Origin: Datnioides undecimradiatus
Taxonomy: Eukaryota; Chordata; Actinopteri; Lobotiformes; Datnioididae
NCBI GenBank assembly: GCA_008933995.1
Contig: WARS01000013.1
Span: 6,486,329-6,550,328, forward strand
DNA length: 64,000 bases
Direction of reading: 5' to 3'
The notes under the pieces were generated by a model. That model was not told where the DNA came from, searched no databases, and worked only from the letters and a program-made list of their open reading frames with translations. The position numbers and the translations under genes were made by a program. Every line of letters starts with the position of its first letter. Position 1 is the stretch's first letter. Below are positions 1 through 12,071 of the stretch, one piece after another.

Positions 1-517
1 ATAATCTTTGTCATTACTCTGAACTACAGTGAGGTAGCAGGCCACAGCGAGCAGTGTCTCAGTTGTTTGCACACTTCGAGAAACAGCTGTTTGGCTCAGT
101 AGAGACAGCTGGCACATACTGAAGTTTAAGTCCGTCATTGCAGTCATATGCCCTGCAGCAACACATGCAGAGTACGCAGAGCCTTATTTGTAAACGTCTG
201 ACCAAATTTACAAAGTTTCCAGTGGATGCGAACGGAATCAGGCATACATTATGTGTAATAAGTGACGCACAAAACCTCTACAGCACTTTTATTTGATGGG
301 TTGGTGCAGCACCAAAAACAATATGAGCATCAAAGGAGAGCAAGTAGACAATACTCTTCTGAGATAACTAATAATTGTTTTTTTCCACCTTGACATTAAC
401 AATAAAATCTACATCTTTTAATCTGAATCAGCAGCTGCGCAGCGCTGCTGTTCATCAACAACTTTGAGGGTCTCCGGTTCAAAGCAAAGTTACGGTTACA
501 GCGAGCAGCTGATTAGT
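1..517. other. Flanking sequence left of emp3, no gene seen
   Basis: No supported coding exon is visible on either strand. The last 100 bases become richer in CpG and CAGCTG-type motifs as they approach the TATA box at 518, so this part is probably upstream promoter sequence. The rest is AT-rich and unassigned. Confidence 0.4.
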
Positions 518-525
518 TATAAAAG
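518..525 (+). promoter_or_regulatory. TATA box candidate (TATAAAAG)
   Basis: A good TATA match (TATAAAAG) sits in a locally CpG-containing region. It lies about 330 bases before a strong splice donor (GTAAGT at 853), as expected if a first exon begins near 548. Its assignment to emp3 is inferred from strand and distance. It could instead serve an unannotated transcript. Confidence 0.35.
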
Positions 526-547
526 GCAGAATATGTTCGGTACCTCC

Positions 548-852
548 GGTTGATCCATTTGTCCCGCGGTGTGAAACAACGTCTGACTGCCTGCGTACAC
601 TCACATTGTAGCTGTCGTTTTAAACTCCAGGTACCGACAGTCAGCTCTCACTGGCACTGAGACAGACAGCGAGTTGTTGTCTTTTCGTTGTTCGACGGTT
701 CTAACGGTACGTGACAGACGGTGACGCGCGCGCACAACTCCCCAGAAACTCCTGGGTTTAACAAACCGATACTCGAAAGTTTCCCGTCAAAACCATCGAC
801 AAGAGTGAAAACACAATGTGGGCCGAGGAATGTACCGCAGATTATGAACTGA
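548..852 (+). other. Candidate non-coding first exon (possibly emp3)
   Basis: The stretch lies between a TATA box (518) and a GTAAGT donor at 853. The left end is set only by the usual TATA-to-start distance. An ATG at 816 opens 12 codons that run into the donor. Joined to the emp3 exon beginning at 3965, that frame reaches a stop within three codons, so it would be a short upstream reading frame and not an extension of the protein. The exon is predicted from signals alone. Confidence 0.3.
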
Positions 853-2366
853 GTAAGTGGTGGTGGTGCGAGACGGTGGTGTTTTCTCGATTTTAGATCT
901 CACGGCTCGTGCGCGTGAGTGATCTTGGTCTGTCCACGGGTCCCTGAAGGCGTCTTGAGGGTTCTTAACAGTGTGCATAGTTTAAATTCACTGGCAAACA
1001 TCAGTAAAATGGAACTCCGTGTAAGAATCCATTTCACACTTAATCCTCTGCATTTTCTTACAGTAAAATAAAGGACTGCCTCCGGTGCTGTCACTGGTGG
1101 AATGTAAGGAATTGTTTTAACTCCCACCCCGTTCTTGGGGGACGTACTGTTATGGAAATTTCTTTAGTAAAGTGAATTCAGTAAAGACTTTTACAGCGCA
1201 CTCGCATGCGAAGTTCGTAAAATGAAGTTACACTAACACTGTGACAGAGATTCATCTCCCTTACAACTCCCAGCAGCTTCTGTCTTTCCCCACCCAGATT
1301 TTATAACAGAGATCCTTTCAGTCTAAACAATACGAGTGCCCAGCACGAAGTAGCACATCTCCCTCCTCTCTCCAGAGACAGGGTTTTCTAACTGACATCT
1401 CTGTAAGTAAAAAGATAAGAGCACAGTGGAGGAGATGCTTTGATCTAGTGGTCTCTGCACATTGAGGTCAAACGTTGTTATTGATGAAACAACCCAACAT
1501 TCAGTATATAAAATAAGTAACAGTAGCTCCACCTCCATCGACAAGAAGAAAAAAAATACTGTGCATAAGCAACAATATGATATGTACATTTTGCTCAGAA
1601 TGCTTATCACTGTTAATGCTCCACTTTTTCTTGTGCAAACAGACATACCTGTAATTGCTATCCAAATAATGCGTAAATAGAGTTAAGATAAGCCCAACTG
1701 GCAAATGGTTATTGCACAAATTTGAGCAGCTTTTACACCTAAACTGCTCTGTGCTTACACTGTGTTACTATTGATGATTTGCAACATGTGTTGTGTATTT
1801 ATGTTCTTTGTGTATGATGTTGTTACTAGACTATATTGTTGTTGAGACAAACTTTGTTCCTTAGTGGTTTTAGCGGTAACCAGTGTCATTTATGGAAACA
1901 GAATCTCGGTAATTACAGAAATTTATATTCTTTCTGAGGATTAGATTTCGGATTAAACACCCTGCGCTATGTCTTGGGTGGTCTGAGACTTCCTGCACAT
2001 TACAATGAAAAGTGGGCAGCAATCAGCCCTTGTTTCCTGTTTTACAGTCACTGCCCCTTGAAAAAACTGTGGTGGACTTCTTGCCAAGCTGCACAGCTGG
2101 GCGAACAGCATGAGTACATGGCACAAAAGTATGAAATACAGCACTGCCTGCACAGCAAAGTTTGTCATTGCAAACATGCTTCAACTGCTCTATTCTTTGT
2201 CTAAATGATGCACTTGCGCCACCTCATCATTACCTCATTGTCAAAATTTTGCTTCAAATTTTAAAGCAGATTGGATGTCTGCAGCATAGCCTCTGAGCAA
2301 GCTGTTATGTGATGATGCAGGTCCAGAGGAATGTTATTTTTGGTGTTGAGCTGGTCCAGACCACAG
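853..2366 (+). other. Putative 5' intron of emp3, no gene seen
   Basis: AT-rich sequence without a supported exon. The open frames on both strands are short and overlap each other, with no recognisable domain. It is intronic if the exon ending at 852 belongs to emp3, and otherwise intergenic. Confidence 0.35.
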
Positions 2367-2580
2367 ATTTAAGGGGGAGGGCAGAGAAAGTTTAGAGGAA
2401 ATGGGTGTCGAGAACTCCTCCTATATCTAACTCCACATTCCTCTTTTGTACCCTTCTCTCCAAGTTTTGGAGCTGAAACGCCTTCAAGGACAGAAGAGTA
2501 CAGAGGGAGGGTAGCAGGAACTGGGAAAGAGATCAGCTCATCACTGAGGAGTACTGTCTCAAAGACACTAAAGCTGAAGG
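2367..2580 (+). other. Candidate alternative 5' UTR exon of emp3
   Basis: This purine-rich stretch ends at a clean donor (AAGG then GTAAGA at 2581) and is more GC-rich than its surroundings. The ATG at 2400 does not lead into emp3. It may be an alternative first exon spliced to the acceptor at 3964. The left edge is a guess based on composition. Confidence 0.25.
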
Positions 2581-3964
2581 GTAAGAACTTCCTCAAAACA
2601 TCTTTGTTATTTTGGATTACCCAGAAATGAGAAGCCTGGATTTTCTATAGTTTTCTGTCACATAGAGTATGGTGTAACTATTGCCTAATGAGATGCAGGT
2701 CACACCCAAATGTGTTTAAGAGCACATAATTATATAGTTTCACTATGAAGATCTTTTCTTTCTTTTACTCTGATACATTTGCAAGTTTTGCCGTCTTTGC
2801 TTTGCCTCCTGTCTTTGCCAGGTACCTCACACTGTTACACAAACCAGATGTAATAGTATGTAATCAAACACATGCCTCTCCGAACTGTCCACAATCTAAT
2901 AGCAACAGTGATTTCCCTCTATGGGCAGAGCTGGGTGGGAAAGACAAACATGTGCAAGGCGGTGAATGCCCACTCCTAAACGTCTAAGTGGACTGTACAA
3001 TGGAAGGTTGGTCCTTCAGGAAAAGTAAGAATCGACATCTGGTTCTATTTGAAAATGTATTTAGTGATAAGTGAAACCAGGCAGCAGTCTCACTTTCTGG
3101 CTTCAGAAACAAATGTACAAAACTCACAGTTTTGATTATTTGATGTCATGTGTTAGATGAGAAAAATGAAATGCTGCTAAAATGTCCATAAACCCTCTCT
3201 AATTTACCCATGATGTTGAACAAGAACAGCAGATAACAATTAGATTCATGTTTTAGGAGGACAGCTTATTTAGTTTGGAGTATCAGTAGGTCGCAATACA
3301 AATAATGACTTTACTTGTCTTAACAGGTATGTGAGGGAACTGAAACTTAAAAGAAATGTCTTACTTAATAATCTGACTTCCCCCTTTCACTTGTGTCCTC
3401 CCAAATGTTTCTGATGGAAAAAGTCACTAGGCTGATTTAAATAAAATCAGTCACTTGTCCCTTTTTGCCATTTGACTTTCACAATAACTGCCTATGGTGT
3501 GTCATCCTTCACACTGTTGTTATAAAGGTTGTCAAAATAATATAATAATAGACTACTGGTAGACAAGGAGTCAGACTATAAGTTTGTTTACAGGGAGCTG
3601 ATGTTTTGCTGTATTCCTCAGAGACTGCACGGCCTCTGAAGACAGAGAGAAATCCTCCCCCTGTCTGCCATGCTTGTGGCTTGATTAATGGGCAGAGATT
3701 GTTGGTGCAGATTTTGAGATGCATGATGAAAGTGCTCAGAGTTTCCTCGAGAAGCAGACAGAGACTCCACTGTTGTGGGCTACTAACTCTGCTGACAATT
3801 GTTAACAACATGCAGGAAAGGGATGGTGCTTAGCAGCGGCTTAGGAAGTTTCTTTAACTAGCTGGTTTGCCCCAGGTGGGACTAACTGTCTTGTGCATCT
3901 CACTGCTATTGTAAACATGTCATCCTGTAATGGTAATAACTCCTCAAGGTTGTTTTATACACAG
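2581..3964 (+). other. Putative emp3 5' intron, no gene seen
   Basis: No coding exon is supported. The stretch ends in an acceptor (TTTTATACACAG) at 3964, 33 bases before the emp3 start codon, which makes it the probable last part of a 5' UTR intron. Confidence 0.35.
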
Positions 3965-3997
3965 ATTACTAGGCACTTCCCTCATCTCCAAGCAGCC

Positions 3998-5490
3998 ATG
4001 GTCCTCCTGCTCATATCCCTAATGGTGCTTCATCTGGCCACTCTGGCAATGCTCCTTGTCGCCACCCTGGAGAAGGTGAGACACACTGTCACCTGATGAC
4101 TTCACTTACAGCAGATGGCACTGTTTAATCGCTTTATGATGTGAACAAACGTGCTGCACATCAACATACTAAATGTGTTTTGATGTACTGTCCTATTTTT
4201 TTTTTCTTTCTTGCTGCAGTCCTGGTGGGTTTGGACTGATTCAGAAATCACAGACCTCTGGTATAACTGCTTCCATGATAATGCCACAAAGACCTGGTTG
4301 TGTGCTGCTACCAGTGAAAGTGGTAAAGTATTATCCTGTGTGGTTTTCTGCATACATGTGCATGCTCTTTTGTTTGTTTGCTATTAGGCAATTCTGCATT
4401 ATTGGATATTTTATAACCCCCTGAAGCTATTCTGTTTCTAGTCCTAAAATTATTCTCTGATCTGCTCTCCCAGACTGGCTGCAGTCTGTCCAGGCCCTCA
4501 TGGTCCTCTCTGTGGTCTTCTCCTCCATCTCCTTCCTGGTTTTTCTGGGTCAGCTGTTCACTCTGTCCAAAGGAGGACTCTTCTACTTCACAGGCCTCTG
4601 TCAGGCATTTGCAGGTGTTTCACTTATTCCAATGACCATATAAAATGTCACAAGTGAAAATGAATAAACCTTTTAGGGTTTCATGTTTTCAGGCTTTGGA
4701 GCACCATTACCCCCATTATTTTATTGACTTTGACAGTCACAACTGCACTTAAAACATTTATTGTGTTTATCAGTGGTTAGGACCACATAAATCCATTATA
4801 TCTTCTTATTACGATGAACATGGACACTGTAGTTTATTTTCAGTGAATCCGACATTTACCATTCTGCTGTTGTATATATACTCGCTAACAAATGCACAAT
4901 TTTAACAACAACAATTGCTTTTTAAGCAGCATTTGGTAAAGCCTGCCGTGCCCAGCTGTTTTACAACATTTTAAAAGGTTAAACTGTTTATTTGTGGCAC
5001 TTCTTGTGGCAGATATTGATTTTGAGGGTCGAGGCTGCCACCGACAGTTTAGGGAAGTCAGAGAATTCAGAGATGGACTGACGCACTGTTGATTTTGGTC
5101 TTTTTATGGCATTTGCTGACAATAAGAAAAAAAGAAGAAGCAAGTTATAAAGCAATGCCAGTCTTATGCATTCAAAACTTATCTAAACGTTTAGACAAAC
5201 AGTCTTATTAATCCACAATGTGTTGTTAACAACTACAATACCACGTAGATGATAGACTGTGATGAGAGAAGTTTGAGTTAAAACTTTATGTGTACTTATG
5301 TGTCGCTCTTGCAGGTTTTACCACCTTTGCAGCTTGCCTCATCTTCACTTTCCACAGAAAGGAGATCTTAAGTGGCACCAAAGACCTGAGCAAAGGACGT
5401 TTTGGCTATTGTTTCATCCTGGCATGGCTGTGTGTTCCTCTCCTCCTGATCAGCGGGGTTTTATATGTCCACCTGCGCAAGAGGCAGTGA
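3998..5490 (+). CDS. emp3: Epithelial membrane protein 3 (PMP22/EMP family)
   Basis: Coding exons are 3998-4075, 4220-4322, 4474-4614 and 5315-5490, all with GT-AG junctions and consistent phases, giving 165 residues (the mammalian protein is about 163). Four hydrophobic helices are visible at about 1-24, 64-88, 100-121 and 139-159. The first extracellular loop has the family pattern LWYNC (39-43), a second Cys at 54, and an N-glycosylation site NAT at 47-49. The ending YVHLRKRQ closely resembles mammalian EMP3 (recalled as YIHLRKRE), which separates it from emp1, emp2 and pmp22. Members of the family are small surface glycoproteins linked to proliferation and cell-cell contact. The neighbouring fam83e supports the call, because EMP3 and FAM83E also lie close together in human. 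Confidence 0.93.
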
Positions 5491-5879
5491 GCGAGAAACG
5501 AAAATGGAAAGGATGAAATAATGTCTTGTCTTCCATCACACAAGGAAATAAGATAACTGAGAAGGAAAACTCTCTTTAAATGATACAGTTCTGCACAGCC
5601 ATGCTACATGGTACCTGGGATATCGCGTAATCACCCCAGTGTCTGTCTGTGAGGCACATTGTTGTTACTCAAGACCAGATCAAATAAGAACAGGACCCTT
5701 CTAGACCCAGTCATGTTTTACGATGCAAAACCTAAATGTGTCACCTGAAGGATTCTATGTGGATATATTTGGTAAATGATTGCATAACTTTTTGTGCTTA
5801 ATGTATGAATGAAATTATGGCTGGACATAAAGGCATTCGAGAGACTTTTCTTGTATTTTGTATATATTTGCGTTTAATC

Positions 5880-5885
5880 ATTAAA
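5880..5885 (+). terminator. emp3: emp3 polyadenylation signal candidate (ATTAAA)
   Basis: The variant signal ATTAAA lies 390 bases after the emp3 stop codon and follows a T-rich stretch. It would give a 3' UTR of about 0.4 kb. No canonical AATAAA is seen nearer the stop. Confidence 0.4.
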
Positions 5886-5905
5886 AAAGCAATACACTGA
5901 CTGCT

Positions 5906-6977
5906 GTGACTTTGTGAGCAATATTATGGATCCCTGTATTTAAAGAATTCAATCTGTGTAAGGCCTGTTTTCTTTCGTATTAAGTGCTTCATGTGGAACA
6001 CAGTGCAAGTGCAAGCCTCTGACACAACACTGTGGTTTGCGAAAGGGTGTGCCATCTTTGTCATTTAATCACTCATTGTTTTGTGGCATTCATTGTTTAC
6101 TTTATTGAAGTATGCCTGTGCCATTTCCTACAGAATAGCAGAGAAACATGATTAACAGCTGGTAACAAGCTGGTCAGTGACATTACCATCAGTATATTTT
6201 TTCAAAGAGTTTCCACAGAAATATGAAAGAAACCACAGTGATTTTCTGTGACACCTTTAGATGTGTAGTCAGATACAGGTTATTTACAGTATTGCCCTGC
6301 TCACAAACCTACCTGTCAGGCTGGACCAGTCCAAAGAGACGTGAGGTGGCAGCCTCTTAAGGTATATATGGCAATATTTTTCACCACACACCTAGCAGAC
6401 ATTCAGAAAGTGTATGAACTGAAATCAGACAAGCAAAGAACTTGATTTAGGTTAAATACAGCAGACCGAGAAGAACAATAAGGACGTTATTGTGTCTCTG
6501 AGCGGCTTTTCGATCTGTCAGCTGCACAGAATGTCTGGAATCTGTGAGGAACAAGGAGTGGAAGGGTTAAGACCAGCGAGATGACTTGTAGGGGAGGGAA
6601 CACATGAAAAGCTTCGGCAGCTCATGAGCTATACTGGAGCCCGAGAGAGGTGAGACATGCTGTCCACAGGTGAGTTTCATAATGTGTTGATTTCGGTGTG
6701 TTGGATCTGATTTTTTTTTCCTGCACTGCTTCTCAGAGAAAAATCAATCAATCAATCATCAAGATTGTCCGCAACATCCAGATATGTGTTCTGGGCAGCT
6801 CCTACCAACGTGCAATATACTGGGACTTTCTGCCAGAGGGAAAAATGAAATTATTTTTTACTTGATTGGAGGAGGACATGAGCTGGCCCGGGAGAGTTTC
6901 GTTGTCACGCAACTGGAGTCAGTAGTGTGAACATTGACAGGTAGCACTTATTTCTGGAGAAGCGCTACACTGCAGTC
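5906..6977 (+). other. emp3-fam83e intergenic region with candidate fam83e 5' UTR
   Basis: No coding exon is supported. A possible non-coding first exon ends at a GTGAGA donor at 6650 (after CCGAGAGAG). An acceptor-like ACATTGACAG at about 6931-6940 lies just before the fam83e start, so the 5' UTR may be split. A short run of the 4-mer ATCA follows the donor. The rest is AT-rich and featureless. Confidence 0.3.
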
Positions 6978-9900
6978 ATGTCGAACTCCCACGAGCAGAG
7001 CCTGGATGAGAATGTGGTGTTCTTGCCGGTCAATGAGTCGTCCCCAGAGTTTCTCTATTGTGAAAAGGAGCGTCAAGCAGTGGAGAGACTCCTGAATGCA
7101 GGACCAGAGGCCTTCTACAGCTCCATCGGCACAGAGCGGTCCGGCTGCTTCCTGTCTTCTGAGGAGGTCAGCCAGATAACTAGCTGGGCTCAGGACTATC
7201 GCTTCAACCAGCTACAGGTGCAAAGAGATGCAAATGGAGATGAAGGCAACTCAGACATGGAAGACTTTTGTTCTACCTACTTCCCTTCCTACTCAGATAC
7301 ACCAACCCCAAACCTGGACCTGGGCTGGCCTGAAAAAAGCCCCTGGGTGCCAAAGGGAAGCGTCACAGTCCACACCAGTCCTCCAGCTGAGGGAGAACCT
7401 CCTGTCAGAGAGATCATCAGACGGCACTTGCAAAAGGCCAGCCAAGTATGCAAATATAATGTGGATTATATTTTTGGGGCTGAGCACAACACATGTTTTC
7501 CATAAAGTAGAGGAGGTAAAACAAAACAAATTTGAAAAATACTCTTTGTTATTTTAGTTCAAAAGTGTAGAATGAGAAACTGAGAAGCCTGAAAATATAA
7601 TGCTCTTTCTCAAAAGTAGTTACACATAACAATAGTGTTTAAAGGCTAGTGCATCAGTACATTTCAACACATTGATAGAAACTGTTCTTCAGAAGGAGCA
7701 CTTTTCCTTTACTACAGTTTTATTCATATAAAGTATCTCACCACTTTACCCAGGTAAATAATACTATTATTTTCATCTCATCCTCATAGAAAAACAGAAG
7801 GAAACATTTTGTGAGCGTCACTGTCTAAATAATCCTGTCAATTATGGGCTAAGAGACATTTTGTGTACCTATGCAGGTAATTGCCATCGTGACAGACAGA
7901 TTGACAGATGGTGCAATAATTGGCGATCTACATAATGCTGCCTCCCGTGGTGTCCCAGTTTACATCATCTTAAACCAAAGGTCCATTCAGGAGAACTTCA
8001 CGCTCAACAGGCTGAGGCATCCAGTGAGTCACCTCCTACAATTCAGCACACACCCAGCAGCCATCCTCTTGTTTGACATGGCAATAAATAAATCAAAGAT
8101 CTTATTCTGGCAAAATCAAGCACCACCAGTCTATCAGATCAACACATTATGCAACAGATTACACCTGCAAGTAAGTGTACATCATTGTCGTTAAGACTTG
8201 ACACACCACAGAGAGGTATCTATAACCTGTGAGCCTGTCTTTACTTTGGAATGCTTATTTTAGGAATGTAGTGTGAATTTTAACAACACAGAGCTAAACT
8301 GGTTGCGCAGCATTCATTCTCTCTCTCTCTTTCAAGAGGTAAAAAATCTGCCACATGTTGAAATCAAAATGAAAAATTCCTATAAAGTCAATACATGAAA
8401 TTGAGCATAGACTCACAGCTCACTGTCTATGATTGGAGAACTAATCAGAATTATCGAGGATATGAAAGAGATGTCTTAATTGTACTGGTATGCTGGGCTG
8501 TAACCATCAGATGCACATTTTTTACCATTTAAGTGGTGCAACTCTAGGGACGGTTTGGTTCTCTGATGCCACCAGCAGGTTAATATTGTCACTTTTCCAG
8601 TGAAATATGTCAACATCTACTTGATGGATTTCCACAAAACCTGATACAGGTATTCATGGTTCTCAGGAATCAGTAATGGTTAATGGACTACACTTATGTG
8701 GCATCTCTCAAGTCTGCTCAAAGCACTTTGCACACTACATGTCAGAATTCACCCGCTCACTGTAAGGACACTGTGTGTGCCCTTGGACACTTCAGCATGT
8801 GACCCCTGACTTTTTCCTCCAGCAAAACCATGAGGTTGACATTGATGAACTGAAATGTTCTGACTATTTACCTCTAAACTTTGGTGCAAACCTTAATGTC
8901 CTCCTCAGGATGAATTGTAATCACTTCTTACTCTGTCGCCTATCATCAGATCAGTATGTTTATTTGACTAGTACCCTGTTAGCCTTCTCTGCATTTTAGT
9001 GGTAGTTAGTAAATGTTAGCATGCTAACATACTAAACAAAGATAACAAAGATGGCCATTAGCATTTATCTCATTTAGCATCACTGTGCTTACGACCTGCT
9101 AACATGGCTGCAGACCCTTGTTGACACAGAAACCTTGTGTATTACTCACTGGTTCAACGTGCCATTCAAAGATCATCACAGATAAAGAAACATGTTTCGG
9201 TGTAGTTCAGTCTTGAGTATTAACTTTAAACTTTTAATCTGGCAGAACATTAGGGTCCGTGTCCTCGGAGGGAAAACCTTCTGTTCGAGGACGGGGAGAA
9301 TGGTGATCGGGGAAATGAAAGAAAAGTTCCTTCTGGTGGATTTAGAGATAGTGATTCACGGCAGCTACAGGTGAGCTTATGTCAACTGCTTTTAGCTGTG
9401 CTGCACACACGTGAGAGTGATGTAACATGCCGTCTTTGTGTTCTACAGCCTCACATGGACAGATGCCCATCTGCACCGGCAGCTCATCACAGTCCTCAGA
9501 GGCACAGTTGTTGACTCATTCGACAGGGAGTTCAGAATCCTATTTGCCGCTTCACTCCCTGTCCCAGACACATGGAGGGTTGCAGGCACTCATGTAGATG
9601 TGACTCATCAGCTGAAAGACCTCTCAAATCTCAGGTTTCATAAACACCTCCAGCCAGAGATTGCCAGCCCTCCACCCCCACCTGCTGATTCCCTCCTGGA
9701 CTGGGAAGCTATGGGGGTTGTCCAGAGAGACTCTTGCTTTCCTGACAGTCCTCTTGATCAGAACAAGGAAATTGTGGCCATGGAAATGTCTCTGCAGAAC
9801 AATATGCTGCTTGACAAAAACACACCTATTGAGGATGGTTTTACTTACAATGGAAACCTATTTATGGATAGGAAAAGGTATACGGATCATCTTGACTTGA

Positions 9901-11815
9901 ACAACTTTAGACACCATTAGTAAATCATTGAAGTTGTCATTGGACCAACACACAACACTCACCACAATATTAAAATATGTTTTTTGTTTTCATTCTTTGA
10001 ATAATTTTCCCTATAGATGACAGCACAGTTTTAATATTCTGTACCACAGGTTTACTGTGTGCTGCTCTTTACTGATCTCTGTTTGTATGTGACAGCATAT
10101 GTGAAAACACCTCTCCAGTGACAAACAATGTACCAGATGAACCAACAACTTTCAAGTGAGTCTTGCTACAGCCAATTTTCAAATTAATAGTGTTGGCTCC
10201 CTAGGTGTTTTCTTCAGCCTGATGTTTTTCACAAATCTTTCCTTGGGATTTTTTTTTACATAGCAACACACAACCCTCATCAACTGACCAGATTAGTCCA
10301 GAGAATATGAGAAGGTAACATCCCCAAATTAAAGGAAATGTTAAATAGATTTATATTTAAATGTCATATCTAAAAGAAAATGTTTTCTCTTTTGTCCTGC
10401 AGGGTAGAACGAATAATAGAGAAAGCCCTTTCCAAACAACTCTCCTCAGAGAAGAGCACCAATTTAGACAACAGAACAACGACAAGAGTTGATGATGAAG
10501 CCACAGAGCCAGCACACGACATGGTCAGACTTTCCTCTCCTAAGAGAAGCGAGCGCTCAAAGAGAGAACCCATTTTGGAAGAGGAGACCAGCATGAATAT
10601 AACCAGCTCCAAAGTGGAGAACACACCATCTTCTAGGGTGAGTAACCGGCCTTTGCTGCCAAACACTTGAGTTAACCTTGATACAAAAACTGAGATGGAT
10701 TTTTTCTCCTCACAGAAACCTTTAATTCTGAGGCTGCCACAGTCGGAGAGCTTCAGCTCTCTGAGTGACATTATGAAGAGGTTTCAGCCTCAGCAGAGTA
10801 CTTCCGGGTTGCTCAAGAGAGGATCAAAGGCCGCCGTGTCAGAACTCAGCCAGTCCATGGTGGACCTGAGCGTACACAAGACAGATACAAATGATGAGAG
10901 AGGAGTCCAGGCACCAAGGTTTAAGGGCAGTGTAAGTCATCATATTTCTCTGTCTACAAGCTTGTGAGTAACAAGTGATGGAGGAGGAAACACTTCTTAC
11001 AAAAGGAAGCTTTCAGGCCACAGAGATTTTAGTCCATCGGAGAAGGTGAAGCACTCTCATCCTTCCAAAGAAGCACTAGGGTAGCCTAGAAATAAAATAA
11101 CCTCAAAGAAACCTATTTACTTCTCTCCTTACTCTGCTGGTTTGGAGCCATGCAGACTGTTTGGTTTTGAGATATCGTGAGTCGAAAATGTCTGTCTCCA
11201 CCCCAAAACAGTGAAGGTGAATGACAGGCAAAGCACTGACAAATGATATTTTTAAACCAATAACAATGGATATTTTTGAAAAGAACGTCTTTCTCACAAA
11301 AAATGATGTACAGTCTTTAATTTGGCTGTGTTTTTGGAGAAAGTGGTGAAACCTGTGTGAAGACTGGATTATTTGGGTTGATTGTTTTCAGTTACTTCAA
11401 TTCAATTACTTTGATGAGAAAGTATAGAATAGTTCAGATGATCACAGTTTTGCATAACATAAAGATTTTTTTCTGTCTTTCATTGTCATTGCAAAACGTT
11501 ACACTGAGACCCCAGGTTAGATAACAGATCAATCCATTTCAGAACCATAACTATCTAACCCGTACTAACCCATGAAGAGAAATATTAATAATGGAACCTC
11601 TGTTTCCTTGGCAGTACTTTGACCCAGGTTATATGACACCTGCTTTTGCTCTGATGAAGAAGAGGAACGATGACTTGAAATCTGCTTTGTACAGAACTCC
11701 AAAAAACTTTCTGCCCAGAGAGAGGCCTCGCAGCTCCAGCTATGCCCTCAATATGGACTGGAGGAGGTCACTGGCAGAGATGGAAGGAGATCAGGAAACA
11801 GGAGCAAGGAAATAA
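6978..11815 (+). CDS. fam83e: FAM83 family member E (DUF1669 scaffold protein)
   Basis: Nine coding exons with continuous phase: 6978-7445, 7877-8023, 9246-9370, 9449-9877, 10096-10155, 10264-10314, 10403-10637, 10716-10931 and 11615-11815, giving 643 residues. DUF1669, a phospholipase-D-like fold without proven catalysis, spans about 15-275. The tail is a Ser-rich, probably disordered region with SLSDIMKR and a C-terminal DPGYMTPAFALMKKRND block. FAM83 proteins anchor casein kinase 1 isoforms. Subtype E is chosen because SPEFLYCEKERQAVE, GWPEKSPW, EGEPPVREI and TDAHLHRQLIT track mammalian FAM83E as I recall it, and because emp3 is adjacent. The core is unusual: the family MDxFTD reads TDRLTD (162-167), LLDQ reads ILNQ, and GSYSFTW reads GSYSLTW. 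A diverged fish paralogue remains possible. Confidence 0.8.
8530..9120. repeat. Degenerate teleost interspersed repeat with a nested second repeat
   Basis: Located in fam83e intron 2. The text carries phrases typical of a common non-autonomous teleost repeat: CCACCAGCAGGTTAATATTG, a TTGATGGATTTCCAC block, a second CATGAGGTTGACATT module, the perfect 16-bp palindrome TGTTAGCATGCTAACA at 9014-9029, and ACCTGCTAACATGGCTGCAG near the right end. An inserted piece at about 8690-8790 (TCAAAGCACTTTGCACACTAC, then TCACCCGCTCAC) resembles another teleost repeat, so the structure looks nested. Family recognition is from memory. No library name is claimed and the edges are approximate. Confidence 0.65.
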
Positions 11816-11942
11816 AAAAGCAAATGAGTCTGTTCTGAAATAACAACTGTTACTGAGGAAAGGCAGCTGCCAACAGTGGATAATTATGACCTCTGTAGTG
11901 TTAATTAGCCAAACTAAGCCCCCAAAAGGCTGCAACTCTGAA

Positions 11943-11948
11943 AATAAA
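11943..11948 (+). terminator. fam83e: fam83e polyadenylation signal (AATAAA)
   Basis: A canonical AATAAA lies 128 bases after the fam83e stop. Further overlapping copies occur at 12062-12071, so a second, slightly longer 3' end is possible. Confidence 0.55.
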
Positions 11949-12071
11949 ACCATTGCTAGGATGTATGTGAATACAAGTTGTATCTGATGATTTGTTGTCC
12001 CACCGAAGTTGATGCTATATGTGTTTGATGCAATGCATTACCTTACCTCAGAATATGTTCAAATAAATAAA

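Noticed and set aside
816-852. Short coding start (MWAEEC...) before a splice donor, considered as the first exon of another protein
   Set aside because: No downstream exon in the right phase gives a recognisable protein. Joined to the emp3 acceptor it stops within three codons, so a UTR exon is the simpler reading.
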